Shown: positions 40,794-53,380, numbered from the stretch's first letter. The stretch: 64,000 nt of DNA from Monilinia fructicola (GCA_008692225.1 VICG01000013.1:62001-126000), one strand, 5' to 3'. Numbers and translations are program-made. The notes: generated by a model not told the origin, from the letters alone.

Positions 40794-42548
40794 CTAAGGA
40801 TACTTTGTCGGTAATGGGTTGTTGAATGCGAAGACGTTATCTGGATCCCAGGTCTTCTTGAGATTTGCTAAGCGTGGAAGTTTTCTGGAACCATAGATCT
40901 GTTCGATCTTTTCGTCTCCGTGTGCATAATTTACATACACAGATAAATCAGGGTATCCGGAAGTAGCAGCGAAATCTCTTCGAAGCTCAAGTCCTAGAGC
41001 ATTCGATGGACCTTCGACGCTACTTCCTACTTTTTCCCATGTGAGTTCTATAAGTCTAGATGTTGCAGGAGACAATTAGCAAACATTTTTTTATAGCGAA
41101 AAAATCCTGACTTGGTAAATGAATGCTTACAGGTATGTGATTGCATCTCTCCATGGGTAAGCCGATGTACTATCAGGTGTATCTCTCACTTTCTGAGGCG
41201 GAAAGCTCTCGAGAGAAAGGGCAGAGCCTTGAGCCTCTGGGTACTTGGCATAGAAATCTGCCAGTTTCTTGAAGGCTGATACGTAGGTGGGTGCAGATAG
41301 AGTACGGAGACTGGCACCATAGACATTTCTAATGTGGTTGGGCTCGCACACGGCCGCATCAAGGCCAAAGCCCGTTGCAGTGTTGAGATTCCTCCATGAC
41401 ACATCGGTAATATTGGTGAATGCGGGTTCGAGATTTAGGATCGGAGCTATTATACGAAGGGCTTCTTCTCGAGGACCTGCATATGCCCAATTGGCTAGGA
41501 TTTCCGGCTTTGCTTGTGTTAGAGCTGAAGTTTATCGTGGAACTATTATCTCAAAAACTTACCTCCTTGCTAGTGGCATTGTAGATGATGTTGCTAATTG
41601 CAGCTAACTTGGCGGGGAAAGTTCCATTTCCATTGGCCATCGAAGCTAAAGTATTGAAATAGGAAACATTTTTGCTGGCGGGAAAGATCAAATCGACACT
41701 GGTGAAGATACCACCGTTAATAAGTGGTTGAACCTTGTAAGTTGCAGAAGTGATGACACCGAAGTTGGCGCCAGCTCCCCGAATACCCCAAAACAAGTCG
41801 GAGTTGGAGGTTTCAGAAACTTGCAAGACTCTTCCAGAAGCAGTCACGACTGTTGCAGATATAAGAGCATCGCTCAATAAACCGTAAATTCCCTGGAGGC
41901 GACCTATTCCAGCCCCAACAGAGACTCCGACCATTCCAGGACAGGAGCATGTTCCGGTTTCTGACGAAAGATTAGATGTATTGAAACAATCCAAGGAGTT
42001 TTTAGTATCTTACGTATCTGAAAGCCAGCTGCGAACAAAGGATCGACCATGTCTCTAAATCGAACACCACCCCCAATTGTCATGGTTGCTGCTTGTTTGT
42101 CGACGGAAACAGTCTTCAGCTGACTGAGGTCAATAGACAGGCCATTCTTAAGACGTCCTAGCGTCGTACCATATCCATGACGGCCTCCAGTAGCCAGAAA
42201 TGGAATGTTGAGAGATTTTGCTAGCCTAATCTAGAGAATGTTAATTTCTGCAAGCTTCAAAGGTATATCTTGATCGGGAAGACCTACAGCGTTTACAACA
42301 TCTGCTTCGTTCCCTACGGTAATAGAAGCAGAGTAAGTTGGTGGATCGAAGATTGTCCATCGTTCAGTGGCGTTACTGAAGCTTGGCTGGCCGGGGAAGG
42401 AGAGTATGGCCTGTGAAGACCATCTTATGTTTGATTGAGTGAGAGCGCTTCTTAGGTCAACGGGTCCTGATGGATAGCTCACTGCCGCGGCGAAAACACT
42501 GCGAGCAAACAAAAGACAAGCGAAACTTAAAGATAGATATGTAGGCAT
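40794..42548 (-). CDS. Secreted FAD-linked oxidase, berberine-bridge type (copy 1)
   Basis: Five exons on the minus strand: 42548-42288, 42230-42014, 41960-41563, 41524-41131 and 41055-40794. The protein begins with a signal peptide (MPTYLSLSFACLLFARSVFA). The FAD-binding PCMH domain has GGRHGYGTTLG, whose His is the expected covalent FAD ligand, and TGTCSCPGMVGVSVGAG, whose Cys is the second covalent ligand. The BBE C-terminal domain ends with YVNYAHGDEKIEQIYG and WDPDNVFAFNNPLP. Exons 3 and 4 join out of phase by one base; a missing G at the donor (41562-41563) would fix it and give 510 residues, the same as copy 2. Such enzymes oxidise alcohols or phenols with O2. It shares a promoter region with copy 2. 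Confidence 0.88.
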
Positions 42549-42634
42549 CTTTGTGACTACTATGAGATGAAGAAGTAAATTACTGTGTTACCACAATCTT
42601 GTTGTGATTTTTGGCAGAGCAGGTGGGAGCTTGG

Positions 42635-42642
42635 CTTTTATA
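42635..42642 (-). promoter_or_regulatory. TATA-like box of FAD oxidase copy 1
   Basis: TATAAAAG on the minus strand, about 87 bases upstream of the ATG at 42548. Confidence 0.5.
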
Positions 42643-43641
42643 TGTAATGTAATCCCCCCTTAACTTCTCCGCCACTCCACCGCAGTCTGGTGAGTGAGTC
42701 AATAGCTTCCAGGTTGAAGCAGCTTCCATTCTGCTGAGGGACTTCGACACTCATCAATAGTCCGTCGAATGTCCGAGAGGGATGTCTTATCTCTTCCTTG
42801 TGCCGTGTAAACGTCGCAGCTTACTATATCTCTTCTATTTTGGACCATTCGAGATGCTGGTAGTCCGGCCCAATATTTGGTGTATAATGCGTATCCCTTA
42901 CATATGCTGAAGAGCTGGACATCCCGTCATTGAGATCCAATTCACCGACGAAGATACGAGTAAGACTAGTACCATGAGCCAAAGATTTCTAAGAAAAGCC
43001 CTCAAAACACTCATCACTTGACGAGGTTGACAATAATAGATGTATTTAGGAGAGTAAACATGATCCTTCCAGAGTGGCACATTCTAGGCGAAGTCCTTAT
43101 CAAGGCTGAATAATGTTGTCAGATTCGGTGCCTTACTTGAACCCACCAATGGGCATACACGAAGTGACGTCTGTCAGAAAGTAAGAGAGCTTTCCCACGT
43201 GGAATAAGATCAGCCCGAGCCTCAAATACCCTTGACACGCGTGTTGGAAACGTGGGCGTCATGTACCTTACAGCTAATATACTATAAACATTAGATCACT
43301 TGGCGTGTGGCGTGATCTCGTATCTTTGTCACTGACTCTTTTCGGGGAGTCTTAGGCGTGATATACATTGTATATGAGATGAGATGGAAGAAGCTTTGGT
43401 CAGATAAGCCTCGTAAGGCTGATGCATTGCCCTCAGGCCTGATTCTAATCAAATAGGCTTTCCGTTTTGAGACAAATCCTCTTAGAAATTTGCTCAAAGG
43501 ATTTGTGAGCATCTACCCCGACGGGATCGATATTACCATGTTGAGTCAGAAGAGCATGTCAACACGGCATGCTCTTTCTATAACTGAGAGTCAACCTTCG
43601 ACACCGAAGTCCGAAATCATACGACGCCTTTGGAGGTTGAG

Positions 43642-43648
43642 TATAAAT
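43642..43648 (+). promoter_or_regulatory. TATA-like box of FAD oxidase copy 2
   Basis: TATAAAT on the plus strand, about 69 bases upstream of the ATG at 43717. Confidence 0.5.
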
Positions 43649-43716
43649 TATCTTCATGTTCCCACCGGTTCAGATTGCTCATCATATAGCACTGTTCTAA
43701 TTATACTTCCACAATC

Positions 43717-45473
43717 ATGACTAGACTTACCAACTTCGCAACACTTGGTCTTCTGCTTCTCCAATCTTTGGTGACTGCTGCTCCCCAGGCATGCCTTGAT
43801 GGTCTTTGCTCTTATACCCGTGGCAACCTGACTGCTCAGCAGGTTTCTCGTGAGCTAGGTCCGCAACTTTCTCGCAGTTCCAATATTTATGGACCTGAAG
43901 ATCCTCGTTTCCTCAACGAGACGGCGAGATATCAAGCATACAAGCCACCTGTTATCAGACTGGTCGTTCAGCCCGGGTCTGAAGCAGACATTCCAAAGAT
44001 TGTGAGTATAACGTAGCATTTCAATATTAGATGGAGAGGCCATTAACGCTCATGTCATAGGTCAAATATGCCAACGCCAATAGCATTCCATTTCTCACAG
44101 TCAACAAAGCACATGGCTTGACTGCTACACTAGGAAGGTTCTCTGGTCTTCAACTTGATATGGGCCTCTTGAGAAACATTGACATTCAAAGGGGAGGAAA
44201 GACAGCTATTTTCCAAGGAGGAACCTTTGATGGGCAAGTTATTGATTATCTTTGGGATAAAGGCTATGTTACTAGTGCGTGATCTGACTCCATTCAAAAC
44301 ACGTTAATGAAAGTGGAAGCTAACTGGTGTAGCTACTGGCAGCTGTGCTTGTGTTGGTATGCTTGGTCCCGGTCTTGGTGGCGGTCATGGGCGCTACCAA
44401 GGATTCTACGGAATGATCAGTGACAACATTGTCAAACTCAATGTGGTCTTAGCAGACGGCTCGGCTATCACTGTTTCTGAGAACTCTCACTCTGATTTGC
44501 TCTGGGCCATGAAGGGTGCCGGTCACAACTTTGGCATCGTTACTAGCTTTGAGCTCAAGATCTATCCCCGTCTTGTTGATACATGGTACTATAGGAACTA
44601 TGTATGGAAGCAAGACAAGCTCGAGACTTTATTCGGGGAGCTGAACAAGCTACACAGTAATACCAGCCACATCAGAGAGCTGGCTGTCAACTATGGCACT
44701 TATGGGGTAAATGAATCCATCAGCTCAACTGAGGTAAGTTACCCGAACCCCTCATTTAGTTGGAATCAAGTTTTTGACTGTTTTAGGCGGTTATCTGGTG
44801 GTCATTTACATATGCTGGGCCGCAGAAGGATGCTGAAAAGTACTTCGAGGCTTTCAATAGAATTCCAGCAGAATTCGTTGAAGACGGAAATGTGCCTTAT
44901 AGCGGGATCCCCGATGCAACAGGTACCGGACTGGATCAGCCACTATGTGCCAAGGGATATGAACATGTTCACTCCACCAACTACCTCAACGTATGGAATA
45001 TCACTACCCTGCGAGAGATCTACGATCTGTTTCAAAGTAAAATTACCGAGCAGCCTGCATTGAGAGGCTCTATTGTTATGTTAGAAGACTACTCAACAGT
45101 TGGGGTACGAGCCGTTGACTCAAGAACGTCTGCTTTCCCTTGGCGTGACCGTGCTCTTCTGACGTAAGTACTTTTCGCACTAATGAATGATTATGTGCTG
45201 ACACAAATATATTTTAGTGTTACAGCCATCAACTTTCCGCCAGACGCTGCTCTTGATGCCTATGCTACTGAGTGGGCAAACCAGAATAAGGATTTGATCA
45301 ATAAAGGATCTGGCCTCCAGCCTGCAACATATGTCAACTATGCGGCTGGAGACGAACCCCTTGATGAGATATATGGCAAGGAAGCCTGGCGTCTTCAGAG
45401 GCTTCGTTCCTTGAAGGCTCAGTATGATCCTACTGGAAAATTCAACTACTACAACCCGATTACTCCTGCATGA
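43717..45473 (+). CDS. Secreted FAD-linked oxidase, berberine-bridge type (copy 2)
   Basis: Five exons with consistent phases and no frame break: 43717-44001, 44061-44274, 44333-44733, 44787-45163 and 45218-45473, 510 residues. The signal peptide is MTRLTNFATLGLLLLQSLVTA. The PCMH domain has NKAHGLTATLG (His ligand) and TGSCACVGMLGPGLGGGHG (Cys ligand), suggesting bicovalent FAD. The BBE domain ends with ATYVNYAAGDEPLDEIYG and YDPTGKFNYYNPI. Exon structure parallels copy 1, with intron positions in the same places, so the two are ancient duplicates. Sequence divergence is large, so they probably have different substrates. It is likely an oxidase for a pathway alcohol (for example benzylic alcohol to aldehyde) acting in a vesicle or outside the cell. 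Confidence 0.92.
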
Positions 45474-46277
45474 AGCAATTGGAAATAGAATGATGGTGGA
45501 CTGGGGGGGGGGGGGAACTTACTGGGGCTACTATACTTTATCTTTCTTGATGTATTATTATGACTTTTTTCATTTCAGATAGAATTCGGTGGATCAGTGT
45601 AGAATTTCAGTTCCAAATAAGATCACTCGTTACTTTCTCTCACATCATCTGCAGAATTGGGATAGATACGAGGCGGGATAGTGCTCATAGTTTAGGAGAA
45701 GATTTCAGGATATGCAACTCTGAGTTTGACTTTAAAATAACAACGATAGCCGAGAAGCATATTGAAGTTCTAATCTAAATGAGAATATAGGCAATAGAGG
45801 AGCGGAATCAAAAGCCATAGCATTGCAGGAACTATAATCATGATCACCAAAACAGGATTCATGGTTCAGAATCCTATGGCAACTCTCAAACTTGCTATTC
45901 TAAGCTTGACTCTGAAATTTATTGGTTGTGGTCCGGTAAATTCCAGCGGCTGTTAGCTGATTTCACCGTTTATTTACACACTTCAAAGCTTACAGTTGTG
46001 GCAATTATGCCACAGAACGGGATCTTCAGCCACGTCTCGGGGAAACCATATGTAGTAGGATTCAAGGCGTTGAGCAGTTTTCTGCCTATAAATCACGGTA
46101 CAAGTATTACGTAACTGTCTATTACTTGTGTGGAGATATAAAACTTGAGTGGAAGACGAAGTGGATTGCGCCTTGTGTAATTAGGGCTTTTGGAATTATC
46201 TTCAGCTTCAGCAATGGGAATATGTCTTGATGTGTTCTGATCTAAGCTGCCTTAAGCCCACTTCAATCGGAAACAAT
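45474..46277. other. Convergent spacer with a 13-G run
   Basis: Lies between the 3' ends of oxidase copy 2 and the cupin gene. A G13 homopolymer is at 45503-45515, 30 bases after the stop codon. Short frames at 45560-45778 and 45926-46114 have no support. Confidence 0.5.
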
Positions 46278-46989
46278 CTACTTGCTAGCCCCTCTTCCCA
46301 CATATTCCTTTTCCAAGTCGCCTAGGAATCCTTCCATTTTGACACCCTTTGCATAGACTTCCTTACAGTCTAAAAAGAATCCACATCATTCTCCCAGGCT
46401 CAGTCCCACCTCCAGAAATATTCTTCCACTTGTGGGCTGTTGCTCGTTGCACACTGATATCCCCCTGTCGCATAATACGCTTTTCGCCGGAGTCGAGGAT
46501 TAATTCAAAGGTGCCATCAAGGACAACACCGTAGTCGATGGAGACGGCGCGGTGTAGGGGGGATTCGACACCGGGACCAAAATCAATCATACGGACTATA
46601 GAGCCATTGTGATAGTGAAGTGGTGGCTACATGACGTCCAAAATTAGTATAAAGTATCTCCGCCAAAGGAAAAACCAAGATTTGAATGGTTCTAATATCA
46701 ATCAAAGCACAATTACCTCTTCAGCAGCAGCCTTCTCGATGTCGACATTTTCATTCAGGTCTACTGGCGTTTCCTGTGTCGAATACATGATGTTTGCTAT
46801 AGCTTGCTGTTCACCCATCACACGATGATGACTCCCATTATCAGAAGAAAGAAAGACAGATTTTCCGTCATCATTATGGCCTGTGATGTGACGGAATATT
46901 TGGCGCAGACCGGGTGCCGGGAAGGAAGATACGTAGCCGGCGCTTACGACAGGTGTGGCTGGGGACGTTTCTTGAGCTGAGTCTGTCAT
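46278..46989 (-). CDS. Cupin-domain protein of the cluster, one apparent frameshift
   Basis: Two exons on the minus strand: 46989-46717 and 46626-46278, joined in phase 0, about 206 residues. The C-terminal half is a cupin barrel: SPLHRAVSIDYGVVLDGTFELIL holds the first cupin motif, and GDISVQRATAHKWKN the second, with its His. A five-A run at 46372-46376 (+ strand) shifts the frame; with one fewer base the ending continues to GRGASK and a TAG at 46278. Small cupin proteins of this kind are a regular companion of salicylaldehyde-forming HR-PKSs (VirC/SrdD/FogC type). Their proposed role, with SDR partners, is to help convert the reduced polyketide into the aromatic aldehyde. Confidence 0.82.
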
Positions 46990-47443
46990 TTTAAAATATG
47001 GGTTGGGGTCTGAAAATCTATCTGAGTTCTGAAAATTAGAAGGAGGAGATTAGAAAGAATATACAGTTTAAATACTCCTCTGAAGGATTTCTGTGCTTAG
47101 GGCTTCCCATCTTCGGTTTGGCTTTTCTTTCATGTAATACATCTGCTATGCCTCAGCTTTCTTGGCATGCATATAAGTTTCATCCTTATTTTGATAGATG
47201 TACACATAAATCCTCAATTGAAGGTATGCCCTGAGCTAGGGCTCCGAGTCCGAGCAGGCGAATAAAAATAAGCGAGGGGATGAAACTTTAACTAGCCCCC
47301 TTGACGTCATCTTCGAGATAAGGCAAAGTTGTTTATCTGGAGGTTATGTACCTTAATTTGAAACTTTAATTTTGATCATCTAAATAAATGTGAAAAACTT
47401 GACAATTCTTTTTATGATTACTATCATCTAAATGTTCAAGCAT
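46990..47443. other. Cupin promoter and SDR terminator region
   Basis: 454 bp, AT-rich, no gene. Because both neighbours are on the minus strand, it holds the cupin promoter and the SDR 3' UTR. Confidence 0.5.
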
Positions 47444-48438
47444 CTAAATATTACTACTTAGGGTGGTACCACCGTCAAGGATTAAATTGCAACCCGTTGC
47501 ATAGCTCGATCTGGGACTACAAAAGAACATGACGGCATCTGCAACTTCTTCGGTCGTTGCAATTCGTCCAAGAGGTACGGCAGATTCAATCATCTTCCCA
47601 AGATCGGGAATGTTATCCATTGCTTTCCTTATCATAGGTGTATCAACCCAGGAAGGACAAACACTATTGACTCGAATCCCATAAGCCGCATTATCAAGAG
47701 CTACCAAAAATCATAAGTAAAAATCACGATAATATAATAAATCAATTGGTTCTTACCAGCATTTTTTGTTATGCCGATGACTGCATGCTTTGATGCGGTG
47801 TACTGAATCATCTTAGGTGTAGCCACAAAGGATGATGCTGATCCAAGATTCACGATGCATCCACGGGTTGTTCCCCGGCCAGGGGATGATGGATCGACCG
47901 AATGCGACTCTTGGGCTTTCATAATAGCTGACATGATGCGTGTCACAATAAATGTACCCGTTGTATTCACCTTGAGCATATTATTAAACTCTTCAATATT
48001 AGCATCGGCGGTTTCGGAAGCAATCTTGACCCCCACCTATACCAAACCAATAAAGTCAGCAGAGATATCTTTACGCTTTAGATATGGGAGTCTGGCTTAC
48101 GCCGGCACTATTCACACAGTAATCAATCCGACCATATGTGCTGACTGCATGATTCATAACAGTCTGAACGGAATCTTCAAGCGTAACATCGACCTCCACG
48201 CCGTCTGCACGAAATTCCGGATTCGATGAAAATGATTGGCATTCTTTTACGACTGCCAACGCAGACTCAAGATTGATATCAGCAAGAGTAAGACTGCGCG
48301 CACCGGCTTTGGCGAAGGCTATAGCACAGCTACGTCCAATCCCGCTGGCTATGATGAATAAGCTGATAGAAATAGAACTGCGAGGAAAAGTGACGAGTGC
48401 TAACCTCCAATTACAAAAGCGGAACCCGTGATGTCCAT
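47444..48438 (-). CDS. Classical short-chain dehydrogenase/reductase, 272 residues
   Basis: Four exons on the minus strand: 48438-48405, 48348-48101, 48036-47757 and 47700-47444, with phases consistent and no break. The cofactor motif GGASGIGRSCA is split by the first intron. NSAG follows, then the catalytic Ser region (NLGSASSFVA) and YTASK (YxxxK). ASP in LADIN after the second strand suggests NAD(H) preference. The C-terminus (LDGGTTLS) is typical of the family. It is probably one of the SDRs that adjust the redox level of the polyketide or its cyclised product. The start is divergent with the next SDR across about 0.8 kb. Confidence 0.9.
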
Positions 48439-49247
48439 CCTTGAGTCTATCTTTTGGGAAAGAGGGAGGAGAAATGATAAGTAAGAAGCCGAGAAATGAA
48501 GTGCCACTTGGCTAATGAGTAGAATAACACCCTGGAATAAGCCGGTCTGTCACACCAAGAACTAGGATAACTAGTCTAGCATGGAAGTGTTTTTCTTTTT
48601 GTTATGGAGTACTGAAATCCAGAGGAAAATTATTGTATAATAGAATGTTGGTTAAGTAAACAATCTGAGGTCACACAAAGCTTGCTGCATCAAATATACT
48701 TCGAGCCTGATCGGGACTATGATGACGTTAGCAGTTATTCAATACGTTACAGCCTTACAGGGACGTAAGCTGACGGCTCGCTTATTTATCTCCGGACGGG
48801 TAAATATGGGTAAGTGAATATCACAGTTTCATTGGATTGCTCGGAGGAATTTAGCTTGGGATGACTTGCGGGGTTGGGTCGACAAGTTATTAGGATTGGA
48901 AAGTTCGGGTAAACACAACACTTCAGACCGACCTGGAGTTAATTAAGGCTAAACTCCATTAAACTCCATTAAACTCCAAACCTCCAGAATTATGTTCGCA
49001 ACCGAAAATAGTTGATGACAAAGGATCGATTATCACCGTGGCTGGAGATTCCTATCCCCGTGGCTGAAGAATTCCTATACCCGCGACGCAGACTTACAAA
49101 CGAACACTTTAACCTCTTTTCACGGACCATTAAATCATCAAACCATCAAACAACATAGCTGCAGATACTGCATCTAGAATCTCGAGCTTTCTTCCCTGCT
49201 ATTTCAAAGATATCCTTCCAACAACTTTCCACCACCAATCTGCAAAC
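48439..49247. other. Divergent promoter between two SDR genes
   Basis: 809 bp with no gene. A short direct repeat, TTAAACTCCA in three copies, lies at about 48952-48981. Confidence 0.55.
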
Positions 49248-50341
49248 ATGAGCCCACAAAAATTCGATATCACTCCCGAGCAGAGAGCATCTCATCGCCA
49301 GCTCCTCAAACGACAACTCTGGGTCTCGCCACCAGTTGCTACCATCAAAGAGGTCGACCTCACCGGCAAAACTGCTATTGTTACCGGCTCTAATACCGGC
49401 ATCGGCTTGGAAGTAGCTCGCCAGCTTTTAGATGTTGGTGTAAGCAAGCTAATTCTCGCTGTGCGCTCCGCCAACAAAGGCGAAGAGGCTAAACGAAATA
49501 TTCTGAGTGGTCGTCGCACTGGTAAACAAGTTATCGAGATTTGGAGCTTGGATCTTTCAAGTTACGACTCTATTATCGCACTTGTCGACCGCACCAAGAC
49601 TTTGGAGCGCCTTGACATCTTCGTTCATAATGCTGGCATCCAGAAAATGAAGTTTGGAGATCAATCCTACTACTGGCCACGATGAGATCATTCAGGTCAA
49701 CTATCTTGCCACTGCACTTTTGACGATTCTCTTGCTTTCCTGTTATCCGATCAAAGAATACACCTTTGCAGCCAGGTCGCTTGGTAATTACAGGATCCGA
49801 TGCATCTGCTATGGCCAAGTTCAAGGAGCAGAATTCAGTTCCTCTGCTTCCTTCTTTTCAACGAGCCAAAGTATTTCGATCCCCAAGATCGTTACTTCAC
49901 TCCAAATTGCTTGGCCAATTTTTCCTCACCGAATTAGCTAAACGTGTTCCAGCCTCTGTTGCTATTGTCAAACACTGCCAGCCCAGGTCTATGCACGGAT
50001 CACAATTGAATAGAGAAGCCAATGGAACCGTTCCCGGATTTATCTTCGGCGTTATTAAACGTGTTCTTGGTCGATCTCCAGACGTTGGTGCTCGTAACAT
50101 CACCGATGCTGCTGTCAAGCACGGCATGGATTCACATGGAGAGTATTTGGAAGATGGAAAGATCCAACCGTAAGTCTCATCTGCAAGTTCTTCGAAACTT
50201 TCAGCTAACCATTGTACGAAAAGAATGGCACCAATTATCTACAAGACTCAGGGAAAGAGAATCGCCAGCCAGCTTTGGCAAGAAACAATGGATGATCTTG
50301 CATTTGCACATGTTGCGGATTATCGTAAAAGATATGAGTAA
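49248..50341 (+). CDS. Retinol-dehydrogenase-like SDR with six apparent frame breaks
   Basis: Exons 49248-50169 and 50224-50341. Similarity is continuous over about 345 residues but jumps between frames. Motifs: TGSNTGIGLEVARQLL (TGxxxGIG), HNAG, LVITGSDAS and YxxxK (YFT/SK). Breaks: extra G 49656-49657, extra T 49736-49738, extra T 49855-49858, missing base 49898-49902 (inside the YxxxK motif), extra A 49970-49972, missing C 49992-49995. Between breaks the protein is well conserved and has no premature stop in the correct frame, which argues against old decay. It is either an assembly artefact, as in TIM17, or a very recent pseudogene. An enzyme of this type could reduce a ketone or aldehyde in the pathway. 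Confidence 0.75.
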
Positions 50342-50935
50342 TTAGACGAATATTTTGGATATTGATCTGATTACTTCATGATTCGAGGCGTTGGGAAAGG
50401 AATAGAATATACCAAAACAATTTTGCGTGGTCGAGATGAAATGGGGTTCATATTGCATTGTAGAATTGGGACGGGGTAATTTGACATCAACGGGGATCTT
50501 TGTATTCAAAACGCTTTTCCTTTTTTTCAATTAAATTTAGTTCCTGCTTTACAAGCCATGTTCTTACCACCTACTATTTTATATTCTGCAAATTTTGATA
50601 ATTATGTTACTGTATGCTCGGGAATATTACGCTTCCTATTATTTATTGGTAAGCTGTATCAATACTGAACATTCCCCCGCCGATTCGACGCGGTTTCAGA
50701 ACCTAGTGCATATTTCATGCATTTCACTAGTAATAGAAGTATCATGTCATCTTGCGAAACAGTGGCTGGCCTATAGATAAAGGTGTACAACTTAGAGTCG
50801 TGGCCGAAGGAAATCTCGGATTCATGATGAAGATCTATATAAGCATGTCCAGCCTTGCCATTACAATTACCTCATATCTTATAGCCTCTCATACTTACGA
50901 ATTTTCAATAGATCTTTTACTAGCCACGCCTCGAA
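50342..50935. other. Spacer and monooxygenase promoter
   Basis: 594 bp. Short frames near 50595-50780 lack support. Ends with a TATA-like box at 50836-50843. Confidence 0.45.
50836..50843 (+). promoter_or_regulatory. TATA-like box of the FAD monooxygenase
   Basis: TATATAAG, 93 bases upstream of the ATG at 50936. Confidence 0.5.
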
Positions 50936-52324
50936 ATGGAAAACTCCAAGTTCCGCGTCATAATTGTCGGCGCTGGTCCAGTGGGACTTTATCTCGCACA
51001 TGCATTGAGCTTAGCTTCGATTCCGTTCATTGTTTTGGAGCAACAATCCTCAATCACAAATACCGGCGGTCAATTGATCTTCACGTGGCCGCAGACTGTA
51101 CGGCTTTTAGATCAGATTGGTTTGTATACGGAAGTGCAAGAGATAGGGGTTGAGATTTATGAGAAGAAAAGGGTTTTTGGGGGCGATGGGCATGTCATGA
51201 CTAGCACGCGATTCTGGCAGGATATGAAAGACAAGTAAGTCATCACTGCAACCATATAAGATGAATCTTCTCATAGTTTTGTTCAAATTAGTCATGCATA
51301 CCCATTTCTTCTACTCCCACGAGGGAAACTAGTCCAGATTCTTTACGCGAATCTGCCGGAAAAGGAGAGTCGGGTAAGGGCCAACTCTAAAGTGATCGAT
51401 ATAACCCACCATGCCAATGGAGTAGATGTCCATCTCCAAAATGGAGATATTGAGAAAGGATCTATCGTTATTGGAGCCGATGGAGTACATTCACAGACTC
51501 GTCTCAAGATGCACGAAGTGGCAACTAAGTTCGGACTCGACACATCAATGGATGAAAATTCTATGCGTTGCCAGTTTCCACGGCATTTTTGGCTCAGCTT
51601 CAAATAAGGAACTGTGTCTTCCAGAGGGTATTGTCTTCGAATCACGTGGATCTGGTGTCGTTATACAATGTGTTGCGACACCAACAATTGTTTATTATGT
51701 TACACTAAAGGAATTAAATTCTCCGATTACGAAAAGGACTCGGTATACGGCAGTGGAGATGGAGAGATACGCGGATGAGATAGGCGATGTGGCGCTATGT
51801 CCTGGGCATAGATTTCGAGACCTTTGGAAATATGCGGACAAAGAACAGGCAAGAAAGCTGAACCAGGAGGAAGGAATCCTGAAACATTGGTCATGGGTAG
51901 AATAGTTTTGGTAGGCGATGCGGCGCATAAGACTACGAGTGTTAACGGGCTTGGGCTGACTTGTGGTCTTCATTCTGCTGCTGCTCTTGCTAATGAGATT
52001 ACGAAAATTGTTGTTGGGGACAGGGAAGTGGACACAAAAGCGATTGAAAATGCGTTCAAGAGGTACCAGGCTGAGAGGGAGGGCGAGGCAAGACAAATTT
52101 GGGGTGACGGGTACAAGATTATTAGGGATGTTACAAGTAGGAGATGGAGCAGTCGATTTTGGGATGAGTGGGTATTGCCTTGGATTGATATTGAGAAGTT
52201 CTGGGGCGGGGCATTAGTTAGCTGGCTTTTGATTAGACATGGCCAAATCCTTGGGTTCGTGCCTTTCAAGGGTGAAGAAGGTAAGGTGAGTTGGGCCAGG
52301 ACATCAAAGTCGAAGCTTGAGTGA
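50936..52324 (+). CDS. PaxM-like FAD-dependent monooxygenase, two compensating frame breaks
   Basis: Exons 50936-51234 and 51292-52324, about 443 residues. Motifs: FRVIIVGAGPVGLYLAHAL (GxGxxG), VIGADGVHSQTR (DG motif) and GRIVLVGDAAHK (GD motif), in the right order for a group A flavoprotein hydroxylase. The C-terminus (SSRFWDEWVLPWIDIEKFW) resembles the PaxM/AusM-like subgroup. The frame shifts by +1 near 51563-51569 and returns by -1 at the GGG of 51895-51897, so about 110 codons between them are read in another frame. In salicylaldehyde-type pathways, FAD monooxygenases hydroxylate or epoxidise the ring. The genomic start is clear, with a TATA-like box 93 bp upstream. Confidence 0.85.
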
Positions 52325-53380
52325 TAGTTGCATGGTATTCTTACTTAGAACTTGGTAGATGTCTTCTCGAAATCATTTTTTGAGCAAGTAATTGACTTTG
52401 AACCTTTAGTACCAAAACACATAATTAGCCCTCGTTGAATGAAAGCCTCCTCTGAAAGTCTACAACCTAATACTGTCGCGATATCATATCACGTGAGAGC
52501 GGTAGACGTTAGCTACGTTGTTCTCAACATGGCGACAGCGTCAAAAATACACAACGTTCAGCAAAATACATATCTTTGAGCATGAATTACCGCGGTGGCA
52601 CTCAAGACACAAAGTCTCAGAATCAGGCTGAGAACATTCATGTGGGAATTTACGCCACGCTGAATTCACAACGTCAAAATACTTTCGGAAGTATACTGTG
52701 CTATATCCGAGAAATTTTCGGATGAATGAATTTGTCCGCATTAAATGCCAAGAAATATCCTATTTGGTCGTATTTATGTTATCTCATGTGAGATAAAAGA
52801 TCCCTACATCCCGCCTTGTCAGCTTACCCCCCCTCATACGCTCTCGCTTAAAAAATGGCGTTTCCCTGAACTAACAGTGATAATTTCTATCAATATCATT
52901 ATTAACGTAACTAAAACGGTACCAAAGTACCGTGAATTCTGAATCTAGCGCGAAATGTAATTACGCACTATCATCTTGACGAAATCATCCTTACTGCTTG
53001 CCATCATGTAAGAGTACTCCGTGCCCTTTTCCTTGACCACTGCATATGTTGTTGCTCGAGACCCATACCCCTCACCTTAGCAGAAGTGAATTATAGAATT
53101 AGCAGATCCCTCGACCGGGGCTGAACGGATACTTGCTCAGCCTCCGGGCCGGAATCCTTCGGCACGGTTGAATCCGCGACTACTATCCAAGCATCCGGAC
53201 ATAACGGACAGAAGGGACTTAATTATTGTCCAGTATCTTTCCCATAACCTAGCCTATAACCACTAGAACACTCAAAACTGATGTTCTTGCTCCCGATAGA
53301 ACACTACTTTGTCTAATCCAAAACCCCACTCGGTAATCTAAGAATATCACCTTTTAAACAAACAATACGAACTTCTTATC
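52325..53380. other. Intergenic region
   Basis: 1.06 kb with no gene. The minus frame 52541-52741 and the plus frame 52745-52942 are short and featureless. The right end is the promoter of the next SDR. Confidence 0.45.

Larger units (their letters stand above)
42549..43716. other. Divergent promoter between the two FAD oxidases
   Basis: A 1.17-kb region flanked by two start codons pointing outwards, with a TATA-like box close to each gene. A small minus-strand frame at 42898-43080 and another at 43291-43512 lack support. Confidence 0.6.

Noticed and set aside
52541..52942. Short ORFs between the monooxygenase and the next SDR
   Set aside because: Under 70 codons, no motif, in an AT-rich spacer.
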